Origin: Alistipes sp.
GTDB taxonomy: Bacteria > Bacteroidota > Bacteroidia > Bacteroidales > Rikenellaceae
Direction of reading: 5' to 3'
Assembly (NCBI GenBank): GCA_020026395.1
Contig: JAHHQM010000004.1
Span: 62,001 to 126,000 of the forward strand
Length of the DNA stretch: 64,000 bases
The position numbers were made by a program, and so were the translations under genes. Shown here one piece after another: positions 37,288-45,626 of this stretch. The notes under the pieces were generated by a model, which worked only from the letters and a program-made list of their open reading frames with translations, was not told the DNA's origin and did not search any database. Positions within the stretch are counted from its first letter, which is position 1. Each line of letters begins with the position of its first letter.

Positions 37288-38331
37288 TTACTTCGTTAAA
37301 TCAATCTTCTTCAAGGTAAACGAGAAGATCGAACCCTTGTCCAGTTCGCTGCGTACGGAAACCTTCTCGCCGTGAGCCTCGATAATGTGCTTGACAATAG
37401 CCAGACCGAGACCCGTACCGCCCTGTTCACGCGAACGGCCTTTATCGGTGCGGTAGAAACGCTCGAAGATACGCGGCAGATCGCCCTGTGCCATACCCTG
37501 ACCGTTATCCTCCACCTCAACGAGGATCTTATCCATCATATCGCGGAAACGAACGCGGGTCGTACCGCCTTCCTTACCGTAACGGATCGAGTTGATGATC
37601 AGATTGATCAGCACCTGACCGATGTAGTGCTTGTCGGCCTCAACCCAAAAAGGCGAAGGCAGCGAATCGGCACCCTTGACCGAAATCTTGATGTTCTTCT
37701 TCTCGGCTTCGATCTCGGCCTGCTCGGCGATCTCGTTGGCCAGAGCCACGATGTCGAAGTGGTCGGGCGTCAGTTTGTTCATGTTGCTTTCCAGACGCGA
37801 AATCGTATCCAGGTCATTGACAATATTGATCAGACGGTCGATGCTCTTCTCGGCACGCTCCAAGAATTTGCGGTTGATGAGTTCATCCTCCAGACCGCCG
37901 TCCAGAAGGGTCGAGATGTAACCCTGAATATTGAAAATAGGGGTTTTCAGCTCGTGAGCCACATTACCCAGATACTGCTTGCGGAAACGCTCCGTCTCCT
38001 TGAGCTGGGCAATCTCCTTATCGTTTTTGTTGGCCCATTCGGTCAGCTCCTCGCCGACGTCCTCCACCTTCTTGTCCTTGAGTTCGGAGAAGATCTCGTG
38101 GGTGTGGACATTACGCGAAAGCACGATCGAATAGATCGGGCGCAATTTATAGGCCACATACTTGCGGATGATGAACAGCGCCAAAAGAGCCTGCAAAATA
38201 AAAGTACCGACGGCAAGCGACAGGCACAACCACCACGTGTGGTCGAGTACCCCCGCCGTAACGCCGACTAAAATGGAAGCGAAAAGAGCGATCAGCAACG
38301 AAGCACGCTCCTTGGTTTTAATATAGATCAT
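37288..38331 (-). CDS. PhoR-like sensor histidine kinase without adjacent response regulator
   Basis: 347 residues. Two N-terminal membrane helices (about 10-28 and 35-56) with almost no periplasmic loop, a short linker, a HisKA dimerisation domain with phospho-acceptor H126 in NVAHELKTPIF, and a HATPase domain (LINLIINSIRYGKEGG, DNGQGMAQGDLPRIFERFY, GGTGLGLAIVKHI). The tiny extracytoplasmic part suggests it senses membrane state or a protein partner. No receiver gene is in the operon; the partner must be encoded elsewhere. Gaps of 15 and 18 bases tie it to ribE and lgt. Confidence 0.93.
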   Translation of the reverse strand: MIYIKTKERASLLIALFASILVGVTAGVLDHTWWLCLSLAVGTFILQALLALFIIRKYVAYKLRPIYSIVLSRNVHTHEIFSELKDKKVEDVGEELTEWANKNDKEIAQLKETERFRKQYLGNVAHELKTPIFNIQGYISTLLDGGLEDELINRKFLERAEKSIDRLINIVNDLDTISRLESNMNKLTPDHFDIVALANEIAEQAEIEAEKKNIKISVKGADSLPSPFWVEADKHYIGQVLINLIINSIRYGKEGGTTRVRFRDMMDKILVEVEDNGQGMAQGDLPRIFERFYRTDKGRSREQGGTGLGLAIVKHIIEAHGEKVSVRSELDKGSIFSFTLKKIDLTK

Positions 38332-38346
38332 GATTTTTGGGTTAAT

Positions 38347-38943
38347 TTATTTCATGTAGGAAGTCATCAGGCGGGCAATATACTTGCCGATGATGTCGAA
38401 TTCGATGTTCACGACCGTACCCGGTTCGATGTAACGGAAATTCGTATGCTCGAACGTATAGGGGATGATCGACACGCGGAACGACTTCTCTTTCGAGTCG
38501 CACACCGTGAGGCTCACGCCGTTCACCGTCACCGAACCTTTATCTACGGTGCAGAAGCCGTTGCCCTGCGGAGTATATTCGAAGGTGAAGTTCCAGCTGC
38601 CGTCGGCATCCTCTTTCTTGATGCACACGGCCGTCTGATCGACGTGTCCCTGCACGATATGGCCGTCGAGCAGTGCATCGGGTTTCATTGAGCGTTCCAA
38701 ATTGACCCAATCGCCAACTTTCAATCCGCCGAGGTTGCTCTTGTCGAGCGTCTCCTTCATGGCCGTTACTTTATAGGTGTCGCCCTTGATGGCCACCACC
38801 GTCAGGCATACGCCGTTGTGGGCGATGCTTTGGTCGATCGAGAGTTCGTCCGTGAAATCGGCACGAAGCGTGAAGTCCTTATTTTGGCGATCCGTATCGA
38901 TGGCCACGACCTGTGCCATACGTTCTACAATACCAGAAAACAT
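38347..38943 (-). CDS. ribE: Riboflavin synthase alpha chain
   Basis: 198 residues made of two similar lumazine-binding beta-barrels (MFSGIVERMAQVV and LLDGHIVQGHVDQTA), the hallmark of the enzyme that dismutates two 6,7-dimethyl-8-ribityllumazine into riboflavin. First gene of the ribE - kinase - lgt - HU/SPOR - gtrA operon. No FMN riboswitch is visible upstream; other rib genes are elsewhere. Confidence 0.96.
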   Translation of the reverse strand: MFSGIVERMAQVVAIDTDRQNKDFTLRADFTDELSIDQSIAHNGVCLTVVAIKGDTYKVTAMKETLDKSNLGGLKVGDWVNLERSMKPDALLDGHIVQGHVDQTAVCIKKEDADGSWNFTFEYTPQGNGFCTVDKGSVTVNGVSLTVCDSKEKSFRVSIIPYTFEHTNFRYIEPGTVVNIEFDIIGKYIARLMTSYMK

Positions 38944-38990
38944 ATTTGCAATGATATATTTATTGTTTAATGGACAAAAATAAGATTAAA

Positions 38991-39617
38991 TTAGTTAACA
39001 ATCAATTTTCCCACCAATTTATAAATGTCTATTATGTCCGAAACACCGATCGTTACGTCGTCATAGTTCTGCTTGTCGCCGGGAACCAGTCTCAGGCGGT
39101 TCTCGTCATCGGTCGTGCGCACAATGCGCAACATGTTCATACGCTGGGTTTTGACCAGATAGATCTCACCCGGGATGATCGACTCGCGATCCACCGTGCG
39201 GAACAAAACGACACTTTCCGAAGGAATCACCTCGCCCATGGCGCGTCCCGTGTAGCTCATCGCAAAATCGCACTGCTGCAACATCGGCAACAACAGGTAA
39301 CTTTCGGGTTCGAGCGTCGCAAGGCTCGAGATATATTGTTCGGGGTCGTTATGGTAGTAGGGGATCTGCACACCGCGCAATTTGGTGTCCGAGAACATCT
39401 GTCCCTCACCCGTCAAAAGCCACAATTTGTCAATCTGCGGAAACTTCGCCACGATGCGCTCGGCAACGTCCAACGAGATACCGTTGTTACCGCGTTTGAT
39501 CTGATACAAATTCTCCCCTCGTGCAAGACCAATATGGCGCGCGAAATAATTGATGGACATATTTGCCCATTTGATTACTGCCTCAATTCTTTGCCAGTTG
39601 TCCTGTTTTTCTTTCAT
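38991..39617 (-). CDS. LexA/CI-like regulator with XRE helix-turn-helix and S24 fold, catalytic serine absent
   Basis: 208 residues. An N-terminal helix-turn-helix (FARHIGLARGENLYQIKRGNNG, about 24-46) is followed by a linker and a C-terminal domain of the S24/LexA fold. In LexA-like proteins the serine lies in a GDSM motif; here it reads G124-R-A126-M, so the nucleophile is missing. The usual lysine partner position also reads as Arg-rich NMLRIVR. The protein probably binds DNA and dimerises but does not self-cleave. It lies 47 bases upstream of ribE and just beyond a tRNA gene on the other strand. Similar proteins are widespread in Bacteroidota with unknown targets. Confidence 0.82.
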   Translation of the reverse strand: MKEKQDNWQRIEAVIKWANMSINYFARHIGLARGENLYQIKRGNNGISLDVAERIVAKFPQIDKLWLLTGEGQMFSDTKLRGVQIPYYHNDPEQYISSLATLEPESYLLLPMLQQCDFAMSYTGRAMGEVIPSESVVLFRTVDRESIIPGEIYLVKTQRMNMLRIVRTTDDENRLRLVPGDKQNYDDVTIGVSDIIDIYKLVGKLIVN

Positions 39618-39660
39618 TGTCTCTTTCTTATTTAAATTATTTTTCGCATCTTTGCAGTCC

Positions 39661-39732
39661 GGTCCCGTAGTTCAATGGATAGAATACAAGATTCCGGTTC
39701 TTACGATATGGGTTCGATTCCCGTCGGGATCA
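39661..39732 (+). tRNA. tRNA-Arg, anticodon CCG
   Basis: Cloverleaf drawn by hand: acceptor GGTCCCG (39661-39667) pairs with CGGGATC (39725-39731) with one G-T; D arm GTTC/GAAT; anticodon stem 39687-39691/39699-39703 with loop TTCCGGT, anticodon CCG at 39694-39696; T arm ATGGG-TTCGATT-CCCGT; discriminator A39732. CCA is not encoded. The first anticodon-stem pair (C27, A43) is a mismatch. It reads codon CGG. An upstream CATCTTTG box (39648-39655) and a downstream hairpin frame it as a single-gene unit. Confidence 0.9.
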
Positions 39733-39737
39733 CACGT

Positions 39738-39772
39738 ACAAGCGTCTTGAAAAAGATGCTTGTATTTTTTTG
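39738..39772 (+). terminator. Terminator of the tRNA-Arg gene
   Basis: Stem ACAAGCGTCTT / AAGATGCTTGT (one G-T), GAAA loop, then eight T. Confidence 0.88.
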
Positions 39773-40222
39773 TCCTTTTTCGGCACATTTCCTTTAGGCC
39801 ACAACCGAATGGAACACCCAACCGACCGAAAGCATTACGGAAAGATCCCGATTGTGTTACTTCTCATATCTTTTTGCACTACATTTACCCTTTCATGTAA
39901 AGCAAAACAAAGATAGCGTAAAAATATAGAACTACAACGCTGCCTCATAAAAAATAAAATAAAAGAATGGATTCGTAAAACATTCAGTCCGTATTTGAAG
40001 AATAAACCTTCAAAAAATGTCGCAAAAAGTCTGAAACCGACTCTTCGGAAGAGTTATTACGTTGATAATCCATCAATTTATATCATAACGCGAAAAAAGG
40101 GAGTGTAGTATATCCTCTTTTTACTTTCCAAATCGAACAATCCTGTTCGAAACCTCGGAATGCAGTCCGACGAGTGCGCGATAATTTTCCGCGTTTTCTT
40201 TAGGAATCCTTACAAAAAAGCG
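39773..40222. other. Non-coding stretch between tRNA-Arg and rpe
   Basis: About 450 bases with no convincing gene on either strand and lower G+C than the genes around it. It holds a small inverted repeat ACTCTTCGGAAGAGT (40039-40053) and a pair of divergent promoter-like boxes (TATCTTTTTG at 39868 and, on the other strand, TATCTTTG at 39910-39917). I found no copy of the tRNA 3' end that would mark an attachment site. Confidence 0.5.
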
Positions 40223-40230
40223 TATCTTTG
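40223..40230 (+). promoter_or_regulatory. -7 promoter box of rpe
   Basis: TATCTTTG matches TAnnTTTG; the rpe start codon is 22 bases downstream. No clear -33 TTTG. Confidence 0.6.
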
Positions 40231-40252
40231 TTAAACCTAAAACCATAAAATT

Positions 40253-40903
40253 ATGCAACGTATCATAGCACCTTCCGTGCTTTCGGCCGATTTCGGCCAC
40301 CTCGAACGAGACATTCGCATGCTCAACGACAGTCGTGCCGAATGGATCCACATTGATGTCATGGACGGTGTATTCGTACCCAATATCTCTTTCGGATTTC
40401 CCGTGATGAAACCCATCCGTCAGGCATCGCCCAAATTCATGGACGTACACCTGATGATCATCGACCCCGAGAAATATGTCGAGCGCTTCGTCGAAGCAGG
40501 CAGCAATCTGGTGACCTTTCACCTCGAAGCCACTAAAGAACCCCGCAAATGCATCGATCTGATCCGCAAGGCAGGCGCCAAGGTCGGCATCTCGATCAAG
40601 CCCGCAACGCCGATCGAGGAGCTCCGCGAGTGGCTTCCGGACATTGACCTTGTACTGGTGATGAGTGTCGAGCCGGGATTCGGCGGTCAGTCGTTCATGC
40701 CGCATTCGATCGAGAAGGTGGCAGGCATCCGCAAAATGGCCGAGACGCTCAACCCGAACCTCATGATCGAGGTCGACGGCGGTATCTCGTCGAAGAACGC
40801 CCGACTGTTGTTTGATGCAGGTGCCGAGGCTCTGGTGGCCGGTAGTGCCGTATTCAAAGCCGCAGATCCCCGACAGGAAATCATCAATATGCTGAACGCA
40901 TAA
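40253..40903 (+). CDS. rpe: Ribulose-phosphate 3-epimerase
   Basis: 216 residues, a TIM-barrel of normal length. Family motifs: APSVLSADFGHL, HIDVMDGVFVPNISFG with the metal-binding His and Asp, MDVHLMI, VMSVEPGFGGQSF and VDGGIS. It interconverts ribulose 5-phosphate and xylulose 5-phosphate in the pentose phosphate pathway. Single-gene unit with its own promoter box and terminator. Confidence 0.97.
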   Translation: MQRIIAPSVLSADFGHLERDIRMLNDSRAEWIHIDVMDGVFVPNISFGFPVMKPIRQASPKFMDVHLMIIDPEKYVERFVEAGSNLVTFHLEATKEPRKCIDLIRKAGAKVGISIKPATPIEELREWLPDIDLVLVMSVEPGFGGQSFMPHSIEKVAGIRKMAETLNPNLMIEVDGGISSKNARLLFDAGAEALVAGSAVFKAADPRQEIINMLNA

Positions 40904-40923
40904 AACCGATCCATACCTTTAAT

Positions 40924-40956
40924 AAAAGGGCAGTCCTACCTTGGATTGCCCTTTTT
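40924..40956 (+). terminator. Terminator of rpe
   Basis: Stem AAAAGGGCAGTCC pairs with GGATTGCCCTTTT (one G-T), short loop, T run. Confidence 0.85.
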
Positions 40957-40995
40957 GTTTCGGGGATCGGTATTGGGAGAGTGAAACATTTTTCG

Positions 40996-41003
40996 TACCT
41001 TTG
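40996..41003 (+). promoter_or_regulatory. -7 promoter box of the ABC-F operon
   Basis: TACCTTTG matches TAnnTTTG, 19 bases before the ATG at 41023. Confidence 0.6.
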
Positions 41004-41022
41004 CGTGAATTTTTATACGACT

Positions 41023-42972
41023 ATGATTTCACTCGATAATTTGACCGTCAGTTACGGCGGATGGACTCTATTTGACGATATTTCTTTTCTGATCAACCCC
41101 AAGGATCGAATCGGTCTGGTGGGTAAGAACGGTGCGGGCAAAACCACACTGCTCAAGATCATCGTTGGCGAGCAGCAGCCCACCTCGGGCAAGGTGACCA
41201 TCAACGGTGCCTGCACAATCGGCTATCTGCCTCAGACCATGCGTGTTCACGACACGACGACCCTTGTGGAGGAGACCGCCAAGGCCTTCGACGAGGTGCT
41301 GAAAATCGAGAAGGACATCGCCCGTCTGACGACCGAAATCGCCGAGCGTACCGACTACGAATCGGAGGAATATGCCCAGCTGATCCACCGACTGACCGAT
41401 CAGCAGGATCGCTATCAGATCCTGGGCGGTGATTCGCGCGATGCCGACATCGAAAAGACGCTGCTCGGTTTGGGTTTCAAGCGTTCGGATTTCGGACGCG
41501 CCACGAGTGAATTTTCGGGCGGTTGGCGTATGCGTATCGAGCTGGCCAAATTGCTGTTGCGCCGTCCGTCGATCTTCCTTCTGGATGAGCCGACCAACCA
41601 CCTCGACATCGAGTCGATCCAGTGGCTGGAGGAGTATTTGAAGAACTACAATGGTGCGGTGTTGCTCATCTCGCACGACCGCGCCTTCCTGGATAACGTC
41701 ACCAACCGCACGATCGAACTTTCGTTGGGCAAGGTGACCGACTACAAGGTATCCTACTCGAAATATGTCGTGCTGCGTCAAGAGCGCCGCCAGCAGCAGT
41801 TGGCCGCCTACGAAAACCAGCAACGCATGATCGAAAAGACAGAGGAATTCATCGAGAAATTCCGCTATAAACCCACCAAATCCAATCAGGTGCAGTCGCG
41901 TATCAAACAGTTGGAACGCTTGGAGCGCCTCGAAGTCGAGGAGGAGGATTTGGCAACGCTCAACATCAAATTCCCGCCCGCTCCCCATTCAGGTCAGATC
42001 GTGGCGCAGATCAACGATGCGGGTATGTCGTTTGGTTCGAAACACGTGTTCAGCGGTGCAAATTTTGTCATCGAAAAGGGCAACAAGATCGCACTGGTCG
42101 GCCGTAACGGCGAGGGTAAAACCACCTTGGCACGTATGCTTATCGGACAGCTCACGCCGACCGAGGGATCGATCAAATTGGGTGCGAACGTAAACATCGG
42201 TTACTACGCTCAGAATCAAGACGATCTGATGGATGGCGATTTCACGGTTTACGACACGTTGGATCGTGTGGCCGTGGGCGATATCCGTACCCGGCTGCGC
42301 GATATTTTGGGTGCATTCCTGTTCCGTGGTGAGGATATCGACAAGAAAGTCAAGGTGTTGTCGGGTGGCGAACGCGCACGACTGGCCATGGCGCGTATGA
42401 TGCTCGAACCGCGTAACCTGTTGGTGCTCGATGAGCCGACCAACCATATGGATATGCGTTCGAAGGACATCCTGAAAAACGCGTTGATCAAATACGACGG
42501 CACGGTGGTGGTTGTATCGCACGACCGTGAATTTCTGGACGGATTGGTCGAGAAGGTTTACGAATTCCGCGACGGTGGGGTTCGCGAATACCTGGGCGGC
42601 ATCTACTACTTCCTCGAGAAACGCAAATTGGAGTCGTTGCAGGAGATCGAACGCCGCGATCCCGTCGTAAAGGCACCCGCCAAAGAGAAGGAAGAAACCC
42701 CTCACGCCCAACTTTCGGGCAAGGCCTCCTACGAGCAGAAGAAGGAGCAGGAGAAACTCCTCCGCAAACTGCGCAAGGCGGTCGAGGTGATTGAGGAGCG
42801 CTTGGGCAAGATCGAAAAGCAGATTGCCGAATACGACGCGAAATTTGCCTCTTCGTCCGACTATGTCGAGGAGGACTACAAAGCCTACAACGCCCTGAAG
42901 GCCGAATACGACCACGAAATGCACGAATGGGAGAAAGCCTCCTACGAATTGGAAATCACGGAAAACGAATAA
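41023..42972 (+). CDS. ABC-F family ATPase
   Basis: 649 residues from ATG 41023; the longer frame from 40981 crosses the promoter box. Two ABC domains and no membrane segment: Walker A GLVGKNGAGKTT (K40) and ALVGRNGEGKTT; signatures FSGGWRMR and LSGGERAR; Walker B followed by DEPTNHLD and DEPTNHMD. The C-terminal ~90 residues are a charged coiled coil (YEQKKEQEKLLRKLRKAVEVI), as in Uup/YdiF-type members. ABC-F proteins act on ribosomes, easing stalled elongation or giving drug protection. Head of an operon with an rRNA methyltransferase, which fits a ribosome role. Confidence 0.93.
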   Translation: MISLDNLTVSYGGWTLFDDISFLINPKDRIGLVGKNGAGKTTLLKIIVGEQQPTSGKVTINGACTIGYLPQTMRVHDTTTLVEETAKAFDEVLKIEKDIARLTTEIAERTDYESEEYAQLIHRLTDQQDRYQILGGDSRDADIEKTLLGLGFKRSDFGRATSEFSGGWRMRIELAKLLLRRPSIFLLDEPTNHLDIESIQWLEEYLKNYNGAVLLISHDRAFLDNVTNRTIELSLGKVTDYKVSYSKYVVLRQERRQQQLAAYENQQRMIEKTEEFIEKFRYKPTKSNQVQSRIKQLERLERLEVEEEDLATLNIKFPPAPHSGQIVAQINDAGMSFGSKHVFSGANFVIEKGNKIALVGRNGEGKTTLARMLIGQLTPTEGSIKLGANVNIGYYAQNQDDLMDGDFTVYDTLDRVAVGDIRTRLRDILGAFLFRGEDIDKKVKVLSGGERARLAMARMMLEPRNLLVLDEPTNHMDMRSKDILKNALIKYDGTVVVVSHDREFLDGLVEKVYEFRDGGVREYLGGIYYFLEKRKLESLQEIERRDPVVKAPAKEKEETPHAQLSGKASYEQKKEQEKLLRKLRKAVEVIEERLGKIEKQIAEYDAKFASSSDYVEEDYKAYNALKAEYDHEMHEWEKASYELEITENE

Positions 42973-42987
42973 TACAGAACTCTCAAT

Positions 42988-43719
42988 ATGGATAATCTTA
43001 TTTTCGGGATTCGTCCCGTAGCCGAAGCCATCGAGGCAGGCCGACAGATCGAGAAACTCTACATCCGCAAGAGTGCCGACGGACAGTTGATGCAGGAACT
43101 CAAGGACTTGTGCATGCGTCACCACCTGCGCTATCAGGAGGTTCCGGTCGAGAAACTCAACCGTCTGACCCGTCTGAATCACCAGGGTGTCGTGGCGCAA
43201 ATGGCCGCCATCGAATACGTGCAGGTGATCGACATTCTGGAGCGTGTTCCCGACGACGAGACCCCGCTGGTGGTGATTTTCGACGGTGTGACCGACGTGC
43301 GTAACTTCGGTGCCATCGCCCGTTCGGCCGAGTGCTCGGGTGCACACGGACTGATCACCCCGCTGAAGAACTCCGCTCCGGTCAATGCCGAGGCCATCCG
43401 TTCGTCGGCAGGTGCCCTGACCACGATTCCCGTGGCACGTGTGGGTTCGATCCGCAACACCATCAAACAGCTCAAGGCCGAAGGTTTCCAGATCGTTGCC
43501 GCCACCGAGAAGAGCACCAAACTGCTCTACGATGCCGACTTTACGAAACCCACGGCCATCATCATGGGTGCCGAGGATACGGGTATCTCAAAAGAGGTGC
43601 TGAAATTGTGCGACGAGCAACTGGCCATTCCTCTGATCGGTCACATCGAGTCGCTGAACGTATCGGCCGCCGCCGCAGTCATGTTGTTCGAAGTTGTCCG
43701 TCAGCGCATTGGCGAGTAA
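42988..43719 (+). CDS. rlmB: SPOUT-family 23S rRNA/tRNA 2'-O-methyltransferase (RlmB/TrmH type)
   Basis: 243 residues. N-terminal RNA-binding substrate domain (IFGIRPVAEAIEAGRQIEKLYI) and C-terminal trefoil-knot SPOUT domain with motifs VRNFGAIARSAECSGAHG, IMGAEDTGIS and IPLIGHIESLNVSAAAAVMLFE. It closely fits RlmB, which methylates G2251 of 23S rRNA using SAM. Fifteen bases after the ABC-F gene; overlaps the next gene's likely start. Confidence 0.93.
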   Translation: MDNLIFGIRPVAEAIEAGRQIEKLYIRKSADGQLMQELKDLCMRHHLRYQEVPVEKLNRLTRLNHQGVVAQMAAIEYVQVIDILERVPDDETPLVVIFDGVTDVRNFGAIARSAECSGAHGLITPLKNSAPVNAEAIRSSAGALTTIPVARVGSIRNTIKQLKAEGFQIVAATEKSTKLLYDADFTKPTAIIMGAEDTGISKEVLKLCDEQLAIPLIGHIESLNVSAAAAVMLFEVVRQRIGE

Positions 43720-44320
43720 ACCGACACCCCGAAGCCGAATCATCCGCCATCCCGTGGCGGGCGATGTCGAGCTGTACTTTTCACCGAGGGCACTGCGCAT
43801 CGGCTTGCGAGTCACCGCGGCAGGACACGTACGCTTGATCATTCCGCGGGGAGCGAACGAGGAGCACGCCTTGCGCTTTATGGAGTCGAAAATGGATTGG
43901 GTGCGCCACACCTTGCAAAAGGTTGCCCGACGTACCGCACTCCACGAACCGGCTCTGCGTGCGACGATGACACCCGACGAGCGCCACCGCCGCATCGAGG
44001 AGTTGCGCCGCGAGGCTCACCGCGATCTGCCGGAGCGTATCGAACGCCTCTCCCGCCTTACGGGTCTTCGTTACACACGGGTGACCCTTCGTGCCGTGCG
44101 TTCGAAGTGGGGGAGTTGCTCGTCGATCAACTCCATCTCGCTCAACATTTTCCTGATGATTCTGCCCGAACACCTGCGCGATTTTGTGATCATCCACGAG
44201 TTGTGTCATACGGTCGAACACAACCATTCGCCCCGATTCCACGCCCTGGTAAATCACTACACTACGGGTCGCGAACGCGAATTGGAACGCGAACTGCGCA
44301 CCTATACCATTATTGGTTGA
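43694..44320 (+). CDS. YgjP/WLM-type predicted zinc metallopeptidase
   Basis: 208 residues. Zinc motif IIHELCHTVEHNHSPRF (H168-E-L-C-H172, third ligand H178) and the family block SKWGSCSSINSISLN (from residue 137), as in YgjP-like (DUF45/M48-related) proteins. Substrate unknown; cytoplasmic, no signal peptide. The only upstream start is TTG 43694, giving a 26-base overlap with rlmB. A later start is possible since the first ~15 residues look non-conserved. Arginine-rich throughout. Confidence 0.85.
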   Translation: MSVSALASKPTPRSRIIRHPVAGDVELYFSPRALRIGLRVTAAGHVRLIIPRGANEEHALRFMESKMDWVRHTLQKVARRTALHEPALRATMTPDERHRRIEELRREAHRDLPERIERLSRLTGLRYTRVTLRAVRSKWGSCSSINSISLNIFLMILPEHLRDFVIIHELCHTVEHNHSPRFHALVNHYTTGRERELERELRTYTIIG

Positions 44321-44342
44321 ACATTCACACACTTAACGAATT

Positions 44343-45203
44343 ATGAATAACAAACTCAACACCTTACTCTGCGCGTTGCTGCTCATCTTCGGCATTTCGT
44401 GCTCTTCGCAAACATCGTCGGACGATCTCGAAGTCATGACCCTGAACATGCGCTACGACAATCCGCAGGACAACGAAAACAACTGGAAATTCCGCTACGA
44501 ACGTATCGCCCAGATGATCCGCACCGAGCATCCCGACCTTTTGGGTACGCAGGAACTGCTCGCACACCAGCTCGATACGATGAAAGCACGCCTTACCGAC
44601 TACGCCACCGTGGGTGTTGCCCGCGAGGACGGCAAGCGTCAGGGCGAATACAGCGCCATTTTCTACCTCAAGGATCGTTTCGAGGTGATCGACTCGGGTA
44701 ATTTCTGGTTGAGCGAAACGCCCGACTCGGTCGGTGCATTCGGTTGGGATGCCGCCTGCGTCCGCATCGCGACCTGGGCTGTACTGCGCGACCGCAACCA
44801 GAAGGAGATCCTCTTCATGAACACCCATTTCGACCATGTAGGCAAAGTTGCCCGTCAGAAGAGCGGCGACCTGCTGGTAGAGCGCGTCGAGCAACTCGCA
44901 CAGGGTCGTCCGATCATTGTCACGGGCGATTTCAATGCCGATCCCGAATCGGAAGTCATCCGTAACATCCTCTCGAAGAACATTCTGCGCCATACAAAAG
45001 ATTGCGCTACCGAGAAAAAGGGTGCCGATGCAAGTTTCACGGATTTCGGCCGTATTCCCGTCGAAGAGCGTCAGTTGATCGACTACATTTTCATCGGCGG
45101 CAACCTCTCGGCATCGCTCTACGAAGTAATGCCCGAAACCGACGCCGAAGGTCACTACTACACGGATCACGCCCCCGTCAAGGCAATTTTGCACTATAAC
45201 TAA
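44343..45203 (+). CDS. Endonuclease/exonuclease/phosphatase-fold lipoprotein
   Basis: 286 residues. Signal peptide with lipobox GISC (C20). The catalytic fold shows NMRYDN, LGTQE, NTHFDHVG, GDFNADPES, DYIFIGG and TDHAPVKA, all standard metal and phosphate-binding motifs of the DNase I/inositol phosphatase superfamily. As an exported lipoprotein it may act on nucleic acids, phospholipid headgroups or phosphosugars outside the cytoplasm. 22 bases after the metallopeptidase gene. Confidence 0.9.
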   Translation: MNNKLNTLLCALLLIFGISCSSQTSSDDLEVMTLNMRYDNPQDNENNWKFRYERIAQMIRTEHPDLLGTQELLAHQLDTMKARLTDYATVGVAREDGKRQGEYSAIFYLKDRFEVIDSGNFWLSETPDSVGAFGWDAACVRIATWAVLRDRNQKEILFMNTHFDHVGKVARQKSGDLLVERVEQLAQGRPIIVTGDFNADPESEVIRNILSKNILRHTKDCATEKKGADASFTDFGRIPVEERQLIDYIFIGGNLSASLYEVMPETDAEGHYYTDHAPVKAILHYN

Positions 45204-45244
45204 AAATTGGGGAGGGGAGTATTAGGATATTCCGAAAGTTTGAT

Positions 45245-45252
45245 TAACTTTG
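45245..45252 (+). promoter_or_regulatory. -7 promoter box of a small conserved gene
   Basis: TAACTTTG matches TAnnTTTG, 31 bases before the start codon at 45284. Confidence 0.6.
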
Positions 45253-45283
45253 TAAAAAGTAAATTCTTTAATACGATAAGATT

Positions 45284-45571
45284 ATGGCAAATTTAAGAAG
45301 ATTGAAAAAAGACATCGACTACTGCCTCGAAGAGTTGGTTTTCGATTGTGATATGGCTATTTGCTTTCAGCCTTCGAAAGAGAAGGAAATTTTCGAAGTG
45401 ATGCAGGAGGCAGTTGCTCTGCGCAACAACCTGTTCTCCAAGGCCATGAATCCCGCCGAGCCGCACAACCGTTCGCTCGTTCGCAAGCACTATGCTGCTC
45501 TGCGTCGCGAAATCGTGAATTCGTTCGAGGAGATGTTCGAGAAATTGAGCAAGGTAAACGGAGAGAAATAA
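45284..45571 (+). CDS. Small conserved protein of unknown function
   Basis: 95 residues, predicted mostly helical and charged (NLRRLKKDIDYCLEELVFDCD, EVMQEAVALRNNLFSKAMN, LRREIVNSFEEMFEKLSKVN). No signal peptide or known motif; cysteines at 14, 22 and 27. I do not recognise a characterised family, but the gene has its own promoter box and strong terminator, so it is real and separately expressed. Confidence 0.75.
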   Translation: MANLRRLKKDIDYCLEELVFDCDMAICFQPSKEKEIFEVMQEAVALRNNLFSKAMNPAEPHNRSLVRKHYAALRREIVNSFEEMFEKLSKVNGEK

Positions 45572-45589
45572 TCCGATAAAATACCAACA

Positions 45590-45626
45590 AAAAGTCCGAC
45601 TTCTGATGTGAAGTCGGACTTTTTTA
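45590..45626. terminator. Bidirectional terminator
   Basis: Perfect 13-bp inverted repeat AAAAGTCCGACTT / AAGTCGGACTTTT with an eight-base loop. It ends both the small gene and the converging zinc-type ABC operon. Confidence 0.9.

Noticed and set aside
38991..40222. A prophage or integrated element at the tRNA-Arg gene
   Set aside because: Although a CI-like regulator and an empty stretch flank the tRNA, there is no integrase and no repeated tRNA 3' end; the regulator is of a common chromosomal type.
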